From positions 186,001 through 250,000 of the forward strand of contig NZ_CP072793.1 in the NCBI RefSeq assembly GCF_017901175.1: a stretch of 64,000 nucleotides of DNA. Reading direction: 5' to 3'. The notes beneath the pieces were generated by a model. The model searched no databases, was not told where the DNA came from, and saw nothing but the letters and a program-made list of their open reading frames with translations. Both the position numbers and the translations under genes were made by a program. This DNA comes from Thiothrix unzii (GTDB lineage Bacteria > Pseudomonadota > Gammaproteobacteria > Thiotrichales > Thiotrichaceae). Of this stretch, positions 25,394 through 33,557 are shown piece by piece. Position 1 is the first letter of the stretch; each line of letters opens with the position of its first letter.

Positions 25394-28300
25394 TCACAGT
25401 ATAGAGGCTTGCGTTTCACTTGTCCGCCCGCTGATGGTGTCAGCGAGTGTCCGCAGCAACGCAATATTTTGATGCCCGTCTTTCTCCGCTTGCGCAATGT
25501 TGCCGGAAAAGTCCCAGCCTTCCGAGCGTGCGCCCGTTTCCAGCAATGCCATGATTTCGGCTTGAGCTTGCGGGTAGTCTTGTGGGAAATGGGCGAGGCG
25601 GTAGAACCAGAGTTCTAGCTTTAGGTCTGCTGCTTCGGGATTGGTGGCAAAGGCTTGGTCGATGAGGGTTTTGCCTTGGGTTTTGTCGCCTTCTATCAGG
25701 TAAAGCTGCGCCAGATTTGCCATGACGTTGGCATAGTCCGGTACGATTTCCAATGCGCGGTGATAAAGCTGTTGGGCTTGCGGGTAATCTTTGCGGTACA
25801 GGTGCAAGAAAACGGCGAACCAGCCTAGGTTGCGGGCATGGTTGGGGTCAGCGTCGATGGCTTGCTGTAAGAGGGATTCGGCGCGGTCAGAGTCTTTGCA
25901 GATGTTTTGCATGAAGGCAGCGAAGTTGCCGAGGTTGTTGGCATGGCTGGGGTCAGCGTCGATGGCTTGCTGGTAGAGGGATTCGGCGCGGTCGAAGTTC
26001 TTGCGGATGTTTTCCATGAAGGTGGCGAAGTTGCCAAGGTTACGGGCATGGTTGGGGTCAGCGTTGATGGCTTGCTGGTAGAGTGTTTCGGCGCGGTCGA
26101 AGTCCTTGCGGGTGTTTTGCATGAAGACGGCGAAGTTGCCGAGGTTGTAGGCATCGTTGGGGTCAGCGTCGATGGCTTGCTGGTAGAGTGCTTCGGCACG
26201 GTCGAAGTTCTTGCGGATGTTTGCCATGAAGTCGGCGAAGTTGCCGAGGTTGTTGGCATGGTTGAGGTCAGCGTCGATGGCTTGCTGGTAGAGGGCTTCG
26301 GCGCGGTCGAAGTCCTTGCGGATGGTTTTCATGAAGTCGGCGAAGTTGCCGAGGTTGCGGGCGTGCTTGGGGTCAGCGTCGATGGCCCGCTGGTAGAGGG
26401 TTTCGGCGCAGTCGAAGTCCTTGCGTGTGTCTTCCATGAGGATGGCGAAGTTGCCGAGGTTGCGGGCGTGCTTGGGGTCAGCGTCGATGGCCTGCTGGTA
26501 GAGGGTTTCGGCGCGGTCGAAGTCCTTGCGTGTGTCTTCCATGAGGATGGCGAAGTTGCCGAGGTTGTTGGCGTGCTTGGGGTCAGCATCGATGGCTTGC
26601 TGGTAGAGGGTTTCGGCGCGGTCGAAGTCCTTGCGGGTGGAGTACATGAAGTTGGCAAACCAACCGAGGTTACGGGCATGATTGGGGTCAGCGTCGATGG
26701 CTTGCTGGTAGAGGGTTTCGGCGCGGTCGAAGTCTTTGCGGATGGTTTCCATGAAGATGGCGAAATTGCCGAGGTTGCGGACATGGCTGGGATCAGCGTC
26801 GATGGCCTGCTGGTAGAGAGCTTCGGCGCGGTTGAAGTCCTTGCGGATGGTTTCCATGAAGAGGGCAAAATCATGAAGCCAATAAGCATTCTTCGGGTCG
26901 GCTTCAATACTCCTTTGCAAAAGATATTCAGCTTCATCGTAATTGTTTAGTTTTATCCCCATGAACTTTGCAAATCTACCTAATCTGTTTGGATTATTTG
27001 GAGCAAGTTCAAGTGCTTTTCTGTGGTGTTGCTCACGCTCATCAGTTGGCAGGGAATCAACTTCTGCCATTAGTCCCCACACTTCAGGGTCATCAGGCGT
27101 TGTTTTTAGCAGTTCGCGGAGAGTGGATTCATTATCTTGCCAATCAGCAGGCAAATCCCCACGGCTGGCTTTTTGGGTCAAGTATTGGGTCGTGTGATTT
27201 TGGAAACGGGCTGAACAATAATCCCAATCTGCTTTTAACAGTTCGGAAGTTTTACGTGGTTCTTCATTGGGAAGCAGATCAACACGTTGCCGTTTCCAAG
27301 CATTTGAGCGGTATAATGAACCCGCCAGCATTTTCCAGAATTCTTCTTTATCTTGGCCTTGCTCCCGTTGTTCAAAGCCGAAGTCTGCCATAAACGTGTG
27401 ATACGCACCTTCTAGTAAAAGTGCATTGTCATTTTCCGGTGTTTTGGCTTTCGGATCGGGGTATTTATCAGGCCAACCACTTTGTTGATCGAACCATGCG
27501 GCAAGGTTGGCATGAATTTCTAATGCTGTCTTATCCAGCCAAATCTTTTCCCGCTTCGCCCACGCGGTGAAGGCTGCGCGGGTTTCATCGTGCAGGAAGT
27601 AGCGGTCGGGGTCTTGCTCACGGTAAACCGTGCCTTTTTCTTCGTAGGTTTTCAGTCGTTGCAAGCCGGATTGTTCGCCGAATTCGTCTTTGGGGAACAG
27701 CAGTTCTGCCATGTCGCGGTGGATGTATTGGCGCGGCAGTGCCAGCCGCCAGAAAGCGCGGTCGTCGGGTAGCACATGCGTGAGCAGGCGTTGGGTGACG
27801 TACAGCAGCAGCCCGTGGCGTTCGTCCTGTTGGAAGCTGTTGAGTAATGGTTGCCATTGCTCCACCTTCCATTCCCACGTCGGTTGCCAGTCTGCCAACA
27901 GGCGCACTACCCGCTCCAGCAAGAAGGGGTTGCCAAGGGTCAGTTGTTGCAGCTTGCTAATGTCGCTGTCTTGCGGGGGCGTAATCTGGCGCGGCAAACT
28001 GCTTTCCAGATAGGTGCGGATTTCGTCAGCAGTAAACGCGGGGACATCCACCGTTGGGGCAAAATAATCCAAGGGCAACGCTCCCAATTCGCGGATGGCT
28101 GGCGGACGACCTGCCAACACCATAATGACAGGCTTATCGAACAAGAAATGTGCCATACCTGCACAATACTCAATCAGGTTGGCAGTACGCGGATGCTCGG
28201 CGGCAGGTGTTTCCAACTCGCCATCATCACGGAAGCGCAAACGGGTTGAGAGATTTTGTTTACCCGCTTGTTCCAACGTGTCAATCAGGATGACACCGTG

Positions 28301-28840
28301 TTTTTGGAAGTCCTTAGCCAAGGCGCGTAATAAGGTTTCTTCTGGTTTTTGCAGCAATTCTTGCTGTTGTTGGTTTTCCCTGCGTTGCCAAAATTCATAC
28401 ACTAGCTTGCCAGCATCACGGATTGCGCCTACTGCCAGCCCGTAATTCTCATCCTTGCCCACGCCTTTCTGTAATAACTCTGCCGCACCGCTGGCATTGT
28501 CGCCGTAGGGTTGCAGCATCGCGCTCAATGTTTCGTAACTGGTATTCAGTTTTTTGCGGTGTTCGTCAAAGGCTTTGGTATGGACAGTTTCAACCCGCAG
28601 CCACATATCCAATGCGCCCGACACGATCAAACGCGGCAAATCAATGTAAAGCGCGGGGATTTCATTGCGTTCGCAATAACTGAAAAAACGCCTCAACAAG
28701 CTGGTTTTGCCCGCACCACCGACCCCGACCAGCGGCAACACGTAGGCTTTGCCGTCTTTCAGCAGGTTTTGGAATTCGGTTTCGGCTTCACGCGGAATCC
28801 AATGGTAGTTGTGCTGTGCGGGGTTGCGGGCAATCGGCAT
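25394..28840 (-). CDS. STAND-type NTPase with C-terminal TPR array
   Basis: 1148 residues. The N-terminal P-loop GVGGAGKTSLLRRF (residues 39-52) and Walker B GVILIDTLEQ (near 180), followed by NLIEYCAGMAHFLFDKPVIMVLAGRPP, resemble STAND/NACHT ATPases. A winged-helix-like and linker region runs to about 600. From about 610 to the end there are 14 or more tetratricopeptide units, twelve of them 35 residues long with a near-constant core (FDRAETLYQQAIDADP-HARNLGNFA). STAND proteins with repeat sensors include anti-phage (Avs-like) and signalling proteins. No recognised N-terminal effector domain is visible, so the output is unknown. Confidence 0.82.
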   Translation of the reverse strand: MPIARNPAQHNYHWIPREAETEFQNLLKDGKAYVLPLVGVGGAGKTSLLRRFFSYCERNEIPALYIDLPRLIVSGALDMWLRVETVHTKAFDEHRKKLNTSYETLSAMLQPYGDNASGAAELLQKGVGKDENYGLAVGAIRDAGKLVYEFWQRRENQQQQELLQKPEETLLRALAKDFQKHGVILIDTLEQAGKQNLSTRLRFRDDGELETPAAEHPRTANLIEYCAGMAHFLFDKPVIMVLAGRPPAIRELGALPLDYFAPTVDVPAFTADEIRTYLESSLPRQITPPQDSDISKLQQLTLGNPFLLERVVRLLADWQPTWEWKVEQWQPLLNSFQQDERHGLLLYVTQRLLTHVLPDDRAFWRLALPRQYIHRDMAELLFPKDEFGEQSGLQRLKTYEEKGTVYREQDPDRYFLHDETRAAFTAWAKREKIWLDKTALEIHANLAAWFDQQSGWPDKYPDPKAKTPENDNALLLEGAYHTFMADFGFEQREQGQDKEEFWKMLAGSLYRSNAWKRQRVDLLPNEEPRKTSELLKADWDYCSARFQNHTTQYLTQKASRGDLPADWQDNESTLRELLKTTPDDPEVWGLMAEVDSLPTDEREQHHRKALELAPNNPNRLGRFAKFMGIKLNNYDEAEYLLQRSIEADPKNAYWLHDFALFMETIRKDFNRAEALYQQAIDADPSHVRNLGNFAIFMETIRKDFDRAETLYQQAIDADPNHARNLGWFANFMYSTRKDFDRAETLYQQAIDADPKHANNLGNFAILMEDTRKDFDRAETLYQQAIDADPKHARNLGNFAILMEDTRKDFDCAETLYQRAIDADPKHARNLGNFADFMKTIRKDFDRAEALYQQAIDADLNHANNLGNFADFMANIRKNFDRAEALYQQAIDADPNDAYNLGNFAVFMQNTRKDFDRAETLYQQAINADPNHARNLGNFATFMENIRKNFDRAESLYQQAIDADPSHANNLGNFAAFMQNICKDSDRAESLLQQAIDADPNHARNLGWFAVFLHLYRKDYPQAQQLYHRALEIVPDYANVMANLAQLYLIEGDKTQGKTLIDQAFATNPEAADLKLELWFYRLAHFPQDYPQAQAEIMALLETGARSEGWDFSGNIAQAEKDGHQNIALLRTLADTISGRTSETQASIL
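25770..26960 (-). repeat. Tandem 105-bp coding repeats (TPR array)
   Basis: About eleven consecutive 105-bp units coding for 35-residue TPRs. Several neighbouring units (roughly 26340-26660) are nearly identical in DNA, differing at a few positions each. The high identity means recent expansion or gene conversion. The opposite strand carries a long open shadow frame over the whole array because of the repeat. Confidence 0.9.
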
Positions 28841-28925
28841 GGGGCAAACCTGTTTGATGGCGAAGGCTGTTTATTTAATAGCGGATATGGGCAGTGAGTG
28901 CAATGAAAAGTCACAGCACGCCAGT

Positions 28926-28968
28926 CATCCTTGTAAATTATCAATATGAATGATAATTTACAAGGATG
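28926..28968. promoter_or_regulatory. Perfect 18-bp inverted repeat covering a ribosome site and start codon
   Basis: Arms CATCCTTGTAAATTATCA and its exact reverse complement surround a 7-base loop. The last three bases of the right arm are the ATG of the DUF4143 ATPase gene, and the arm also contains its AAGG ribosome site. As RNA it would hide the start; as DNA it is a candidate operator. Confidence 0.75.
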
Positions 28969-30132
28969 ATCAAGCGAACTCTTACCCAAACGCTCATTGA
29001 AGCCCTGCAATCTCAACCTGCTGTTGTGCTACTCGGCGCACGTCAAGTGGGTAAGACCACACTGGCACAACATCTGCTCACCACGCACAAAGCGATCTAC
29101 ATTGACCTAGAAGATTACGTTGAGCGCGAAGGCGTGATGCAAAATCCCAAGCTATTTTGTGAGCAGCACAAGGATGAATTGGTAATCTTCGATGAAATCC
29201 AGAACACGCCGGACTTATTCCCCGTTTTGCGCGGTGTTATCGACAAGCGTAGGCGTGAAGGGCGCGAGTCTGGGCAGTTCCTGTTGCTGGGTTCGGCATC
29301 GGTGGATTTGATGAAACAGGCAGGTGAACGGCTGGCGGGGCGAGTCGCTTATTTGGACATGACACCGCTGCACGCGATGGAAGTGGGCAAGGAAAATATC
29401 GAAAAGCTCTGGACTCGCGGCGGTTTTCCGCAAAGTTACCTCGCCGCGTCAGATGAAGATAGCTTCCGTAAACGTAAATACCTGATTCGCAGCTATCTGG
29501 AAAAAGACATTCCGTTTTTTGACCGCTCCGTGCCGCAGGAAACCATGCAGCGTTTATGGCTGATGTTGGCGCATTTACAGGGGCAACCGTTTAATGCCTC
29601 GGTGATTGCAGATAATTTGGGGATTGATTACCGTAAAATCATCGCCTATACCGATTTGTTGGTTGATTTGATGCTGGTGCGTCGTTTGCAGCCTTTCCAC
29701 ATTAATATCGGCAAACGCCTGGTGAAAACACCGATATTGTATATTCGGGATAGTGGTTTGTTGCACGCGCTACTGACGATTCAGGACTGGGATACACTGA
29801 TTATGCATCCGGTTTCTGGGGCAAGTTGGGAAGGCTTTGTGATCGAGAATCTGCTGGCGGCTGCACCTGATTCGGTCATTCCCTATTTTTACCGCACCAG
29901 TGCAGGGGCTGAAATTGACTTGATCCTGCTATTTCCAGATCAAAGCAAGTTGGCGATCGAAATCAAGCGTAATCCACGCCCCAAAATCAGTAAAGGCTTT
30001 TACATCTCACAGCAGGACATCAAACCCAAACACAGTTATGTGGTGACACCACAGGAGAGCGTGTTCCCGATAGATGAGCAGACCACTCAGATTGGGTTAT
30101 ATGGATTGATGGAACGTCTGAAAGCGATGTAG
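28966..30132 (+). CDS. AAA ATPase with DUF4143 domain
   Basis: 388 residues. N-terminal P-loop VVLLGARQVGKTTLAQHL (about 19-36), Walker B LVIFDEIQNTPDLFPVLR, sensor LLGSASVDLMKQAGERLAGR, then a winged-helix region and the C-terminal DUF4143 domain with a nuclease-like E-I-D-L-I / LAIEIKRNPRPK motif (about 320-345). The family is widespread, patchy in distribution and of unknown function. It sits in the accessory island between queE and queC, with its start embedded in a perfect palindrome. It is unrelated at close range to the second family member at 32 kb. Confidence 0.88.
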   Translation: MIKRTLTQTLIEALQSQPAVVLLGARQVGKTTLAQHLLTTHKAIYIDLEDYVEREGVMQNPKLFCEQHKDELVIFDEIQNTPDLFPVLRGVIDKRRREGRESGQFLLLGSASVDLMKQAGERLAGRVAYLDMTPLHAMEVGKENIEKLWTRGGFPQSYLAASDEDSFRKRKYLIRSYLEKDIPFFDRSVPQETMQRLWLMLAHLQGQPFNASVIADNLGIDYRKIIAYTDLLVDLMLVRRLQPFHINIGKRLVKTPILYIRDSGLLHALLTIQDWDTLIMHPVSGASWEGFVIENLLAAAPDSVIPYFYRTSAGAEIDLILLFPDQSKLAIEIKRNPRPKISKGFYISQQDIKPKHSYVVTPQESVFPIDEQTTQIGLYGLMERLKAM

Positions 30133-30167
30133 TATTTCGATAAAGCCGATTAACTCAAGGTTTATGA

Positions 30168-30839
30168 ATGAAAAAAGCAGTAGTACTTCTTTCTGGCGGG
30201 ATGGATTCCGCGACGGTGTTGGCAATGGCTATCGCGCAAGGTTATGCGTGTTACGCGCTGAGTTTTCGTTACGGGCAACGCCACACGGCGGAGTTGCAGG
30301 CGGCACTTGAGCAAGCGCAGCGTCAAGGCGCGGTTCGTCACGAAATCATTGATCTGGATTTGTCGCGTTTCGGTGGTTCGGCGTTAACGGATGATCGCAT
30401 TGAGGTGCCGACCAGCCCGACGCAGGGTATTCCTGTGACCTATGTGCCTGCCCGTAATACGGTGTTTTTGTCGATTGCATTGGGTTGGGCGGAAGTGCTG
30501 GGTGCGCAAGCCATTTTTATCGGGGTGAATGCGGTGGATTATTCGGGCTACCCGGATTGCCGCCCGGAATTCATTGCAGCATTTCAGACGATGGCGAATC
30601 TTGCGACTAAAACCGGGGTCGAGGGTGCGCCGATTACCTTGCATACCCCGCTGATTGCGTTGACCAAAGCGGATATTATTCGTGAAGGCATTCGTTTGGG
30701 GGTGGATTATTCCGCGACCGTGACGTGTTATGCCGCGAATGCGCAGGGTGAGGCGTGCGGCGAATGCGATGCGTGCCGTTTGCGCAGTAAGGGCTTTGAA
30801 GAGGCGGAATTAGCGGATAACACCCGTTACGTGGCATAG
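30168..30839 (+). CDS. queC: 7-cyano-7-deazaguanine synthase QueC
   Basis: 223 residues, adenine-nucleotide alpha-hydrolase fold with the PP-loop [17 protein letters not shown] (residues 4-20) and a C-terminal zinc site: [20 protein letters not shown] contains four cysteines. It converts carboxy-deazaguanine to preQ0 using ATP and ammonia, the step after QueE. The start ATG is preceded by CAAGG. Complete and normal length. Confidence 0.97.
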   Translation: MKKAVVLLSGGMDSATVLAMAIAQGYACYALSFRYGQRHTAELQAALEQAQRQGAVRHEIIDLDLSRFGGSALTDDRIEVPTSPTQGIPVTYVPARNTVFLSIALGWAEVLGAQAIFIGVNAVDYSGYPDCRPEFIAAFQTMANLATKTGVEGAPITLHTPLIALTKADIIREGIRLGVDYSATVTCYAANAQGEACGECDACRLRSKGFEEAELADNTRYVA

Positions 30840-30875
30840 TGACATTCACTGGTTTTAGCGTTTACGGAGGTTGCT

Positions 30876-31508
30876 ATGTTTGGTCGATTTAAAGCAGCAG
30901 TTATGCCCGAAGCTGGCGATGCATTGCCGGGGCGTGATGAGCCGATGCCGGTGGAAAGCCGCCATTATGTAAATGGTCAGCCGTTGCAGCCGCCGTTTCC
31001 GGCAGGTTTTGAACAGGCAATGTTCGGTTTGGGGTGTTTTTGGGGGGCGGAACGTAAGTTTTGGTCTGCGTCCGGTGTGTATACCACTGCGGTGGGTTAT
31101 GCCGCTGGTCATACGCCCAACCCGACTTACCGCGAGGTGTGTTCGGGTATGACCGGGCATAACGAAGTGGTGTTGGTGGTGTTTGATCCGGCGAAAACGA
31201 GTTACGAAACCTTGCTAAGCATTTTTTGGGAGGCGCACAACCCAACCCAAGGAATGCGCCAAGGCAATGATGTTGGCACGCAATACCGCTCCGGCATTTA
31301 CACCTTTTCCCCGCAACAACACGCGGCGGCGCAAGCGAGTTTGACGGCTTATCAAGCGGCGTTGCAGGCTGCGGGTTATCCGGCAATCACTACGGAAGTG
31401 CTGTCCGCACCGACGTTTTATTACGCGGAAGATTATCACCAACAATACTTGGCGAAAAATCCGGGCGGGTACTGTGGTTTAGGCGGTACGGGCGTGCGTT
31501 GCGTTTAA
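30876..31508 (+). CDS. msrA: Peptide-methionine (S)-S-oxide reductase MsrA
   Basis: 210 residues. The catalytic motif [13 protein letters not shown] (Cys near residue 53), [29 protein letters not shown] and [11 protein letters not shown] are diagnostic. The C-terminal tail has the resolving-cysteine pattern [13 protein letters not shown]. The long N-terminal segment ([26 protein letters not shown]...) matches the E. coli-type enzyme and has no export signal, so it is cytosolic. It repairs oxidised methionine and fits with the gor and peroxiredoxin genes nearby. The 3' end overlaps the convergent yaiI-like gene. Confidence 0.96.
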   Translation: MFGRFKAAVMPEAGDALPGRDEPMPVESRHYVNGQPLQPPFPAGFEQAMFGLGCFWGAERKFWSASGVYTTAVGYAAGHTPNPTYREVCSGMTGHNEVVLVVFDPAKTSYETLLSIFWEAHNPTQGMRQGNDVGTQYRSGIYTFSPQQHAAAQASLTAYQAALQAAGYPAITTEVLSAPTFYYAEDYHQQYLAKNPGGYCGLGGTGVRCV

Positions 31509-31969
31509 GTTTTCGCAACCGGTTTGTGATGGCGGGTGAGGAAACGGTCTAACTGATTCGCAAATGCCTGCCGATCACTCAAGCTCAAGGTCGCAGGCCC
31601 GCCGGTCATCACGCCGCTGTTGCGCATTTCCTCCATCGCGTTACGAATCCGCAAACGTTCGCGGATATTCTCCGGGGTGTAAAACTGCCCGCGTGGGTTG
31701 AGGGCGTGTCCCTTTTTCTCAATAACCTCTGCCGCCAACGGAATATCGGCGGTAATCACCAAATCACCTGCTGCCAAATCTTGCACAATGCGGTTATCCG
31801 CCACATCAAAGCCCGCCTGCACTTGAATCGTTTTGATGTACAACGATGGAGGAATGCGTAAAGGCTGATTCGCCACCAAGGTGGTGCGAATTTGTAAACG
31901 TTCCGCCGCGCGAAATAGGATTTCCTTGATCACATTGGGGCAGGCATCGGCATCGACCCAGATTTGCAT
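31505..31969 (-). CDS. yaiI: UPF0178/DUF188 family protein (YaiI-like)
   Basis: 154 residues from ATG 31969 ([25 protein letters not shown]). The NYN/PIN-like nuclease fold motifs [36 protein letters not shown] and the C-terminal [23 protein letters not shown] define the family. Function unproven; the acidic residues suggest a metal-dependent nuclease. It converges with msrA. Confidence 0.9.
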   Translation of the reverse strand: MQIWVDADACPNVIKEILFRAAERLQIRTTLVANQPLRIPPSLYIKTIQVQAGFDVADNRIVQDLAAGDLVITADIPLAAEVIEKKGHALNPRGQFYTPENIRERLRIRNAMEEMRNSGVMTGGPATLSLSDRQAFANQLDRFLTRHHKPVAKT

Positions 31970-32027
31970 GGTGGTTTCCTCAATCACAGTGATTTGAAAA
32001 GTCTAAAATTAGCTAAAATTTTCAAAA

Positions 32028-32049
32028 TAGTTAAACTATACTTTAACTA
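32028..32049. promoter_or_regulatory. Inverted repeat upstream of the second DUF4143 gene
   Basis: TAGTTAAA and TTTAACTA are separated by six bases, inside a very AT-rich stretch (31995-32073) that presumably holds the promoter. It could be an operator; there is no direct support beyond symmetry and position. Confidence 0.4.
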
Positions 32050-32073
32050 AATAAGTCATTTAGTATTATTTCC

Positions 32074-33510
32074 ATGAAAATATCACCATCTGAACTCATC
32101 AGCGTACTCGCACAGTTTAACCCTTGGTGGCGTGGTGGGCATATAGCCGGTTTGCCTGCTTGGAAACGTGCCGCTTGGCATGAACTCAATCAATGGGTCA
32201 CACAGCCGCCGGTTCACCGTGCGGTATTGCTATCGGGAGCGCGGCAGGTCGGCAAAACGACTTTGTTGCTACAGTGCATTGAAGATTTGCTGCAACAAGG
32301 TGTGCCAGCCGCCAATATTTTGTATGTCACTTTTGATCATCCCATGCTCAAATTAGGCGGTATTGATGCGGTGTTAGCCGCTTGGCGTGAACGTGAACCG
32401 CGTACCGAAGGCATCGAATACTTGTTTTTGGATGAAGCGCAATTTATTCGCGATTGGGGAACGTGGGTCAAACATCAGATTGATTTTATTAAAGATCGCC
32501 GCATTGTATTTACGGGTTCAGCCACGCCCTTGTTGGAAGCAGATCAGGAATCCGGGGTCGGGCGTTGGCACGCTATCCGTATTACCACCTTGTCGTTTTA
32601 TGAATACCTGCACATCAAACAACTCGCATTGCCTGAATTACCGCCACTGCGTTCATTGCGCCATTTGTTCGATTGGACAGCACCCGATTTTTACCGTGTC
32701 ACCGAGTTAGCTGCACCGTATACCGGGCATTTTCATGAATATCTGGTGCGTGGTGGTTTTCCGCAAACGGCACAAATTGAGAGCGTGGCACAAGCCCAAC
32801 GCCTGCTACGCGAAGACATTATCGACAAAGTGCTGAAACGTGATATGACCGCTTTGTTTGGGGTGCGGCGTATTTTAGATTTGGAACACACCTTTTTGTA
32901 TCTGTGTATGCACGATGGCGGGCTGCTGGATATGACCGACTTGTGTAGCAACCTGCAAGTTAAACGCCCCACGGCACAACATTTTATCGAATTGCTGGAA
33001 GCTACCCACCTGATCTATCGTTTACCGCCATTAGGCTATGGCAAAGATGTGTTGCGGGCGCGTTACAAAGTGTATCTGGCGGACGCGGCGATTTCCTCCG
33101 CTGTCTTATTGAAAGGCAAAAACATCCTCGATGACCCGACAGCACTGGGTGTAGCGACCGAAACAGCCGTTTTTCGTCACTTATTCGCCCGTTATTATGC
33201 CCAACAAGTACGTTTCACCTATTGGCGCGGTAAACAGGAGCGCGAAGTCGATGTTGTCGCAGAAGTCGGCGGGCAAATTGTGCCATTTGAAGTGAAATAT
33301 CGCACCCAACACACGGGCGTGCGCGAACTCAAGGGCTTGATGGAATTGTGCCAGCAAAAAAATATCAGTCGCGGTTACGTCGTCACTAAAGCCTTGGATG
33401 ATTTCGGGCTACTGGCGGGAACACCAGAAGGGATTAACATTATGCGCTTGCCTGCACCGTTATTATGCTACTGGATGGGTGAGGCAGAATTGCATGGGGT
33501 GGTGGAATAA
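32074..33510 (+). CDS. AAA ATPase with DUF4143 domain
   Basis: 478 residues. A helical N-terminal extension of about 45 residues is followed by P-loop VLLSGARQVGKTTLLLQCIEDL (about 50-71), Walker B IEYLFLDEAQFIRDWGTWVK, sensor VFTGSATPLL, a winged-helix region, and C-terminal DUF4143 with the nuclease-like REVDVVAEVGGQIVPFEVKYR (about 388-408). It is longer than and divergent from the homologue at 29 kb. The function is unknown; the preceding sequence is strongly AT-rich with a small inverted repeat. Confidence 0.87.
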   Translation: MKISPSELISVLAQFNPWWRGGHIAGLPAWKRAAWHELNQWVTQPPVHRAVLLSGARQVGKTTLLLQCIEDLLQQGVPAANILYVTFDHPMLKLGGIDAVLAAWREREPRTEGIEYLFLDEAQFIRDWGTWVKHQIDFIKDRRIVFTGSATPLLEADQESGVGRWHAIRITTLSFYEYLHIKQLALPELPPLRSLRHLFDWTAPDFYRVTELAAPYTGHFHEYLVRGGFPQTAQIESVAQAQRLLREDIIDKVLKRDMTALFGVRRILDLEHTFLYLCMHDGGLLDMTDLCSNLQVKRPTAQHFIELLEATHLIYRLPPLGYGKDVLRARYKVYLADAAISSAVLLKGKNILDDPTALGVATETAVFRHLFARYYAQQVRFTYWRGKQEREVDVVAEVGGQIVPFEVKYRTQHTGVRELKGLMELCQQKNISRGYVVTKALDDFGLLAGTPEGINIMRLPAPLLCYWMGEAELHGVVE

Positions 33511-33557
33511 CACATGGCTAACTCTGATTTAATGCGTTTTTACAGTACAATCACACG

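Noticed and set aside
25907-26950. A 347-codon open frame opposite the TPR array
   Set aside because: It exists only because the 105-bp repeat keeps the opposite frame open. Its translation is a low-complexity Val/Gly/Glu repeat, and the TPR frame fits a known fold.
26340-26960. CRISPR-like array suggested by regular repeats
   Set aside because: Units are 105 bp, contiguous without spacers, and encode TPRs in one open frame.
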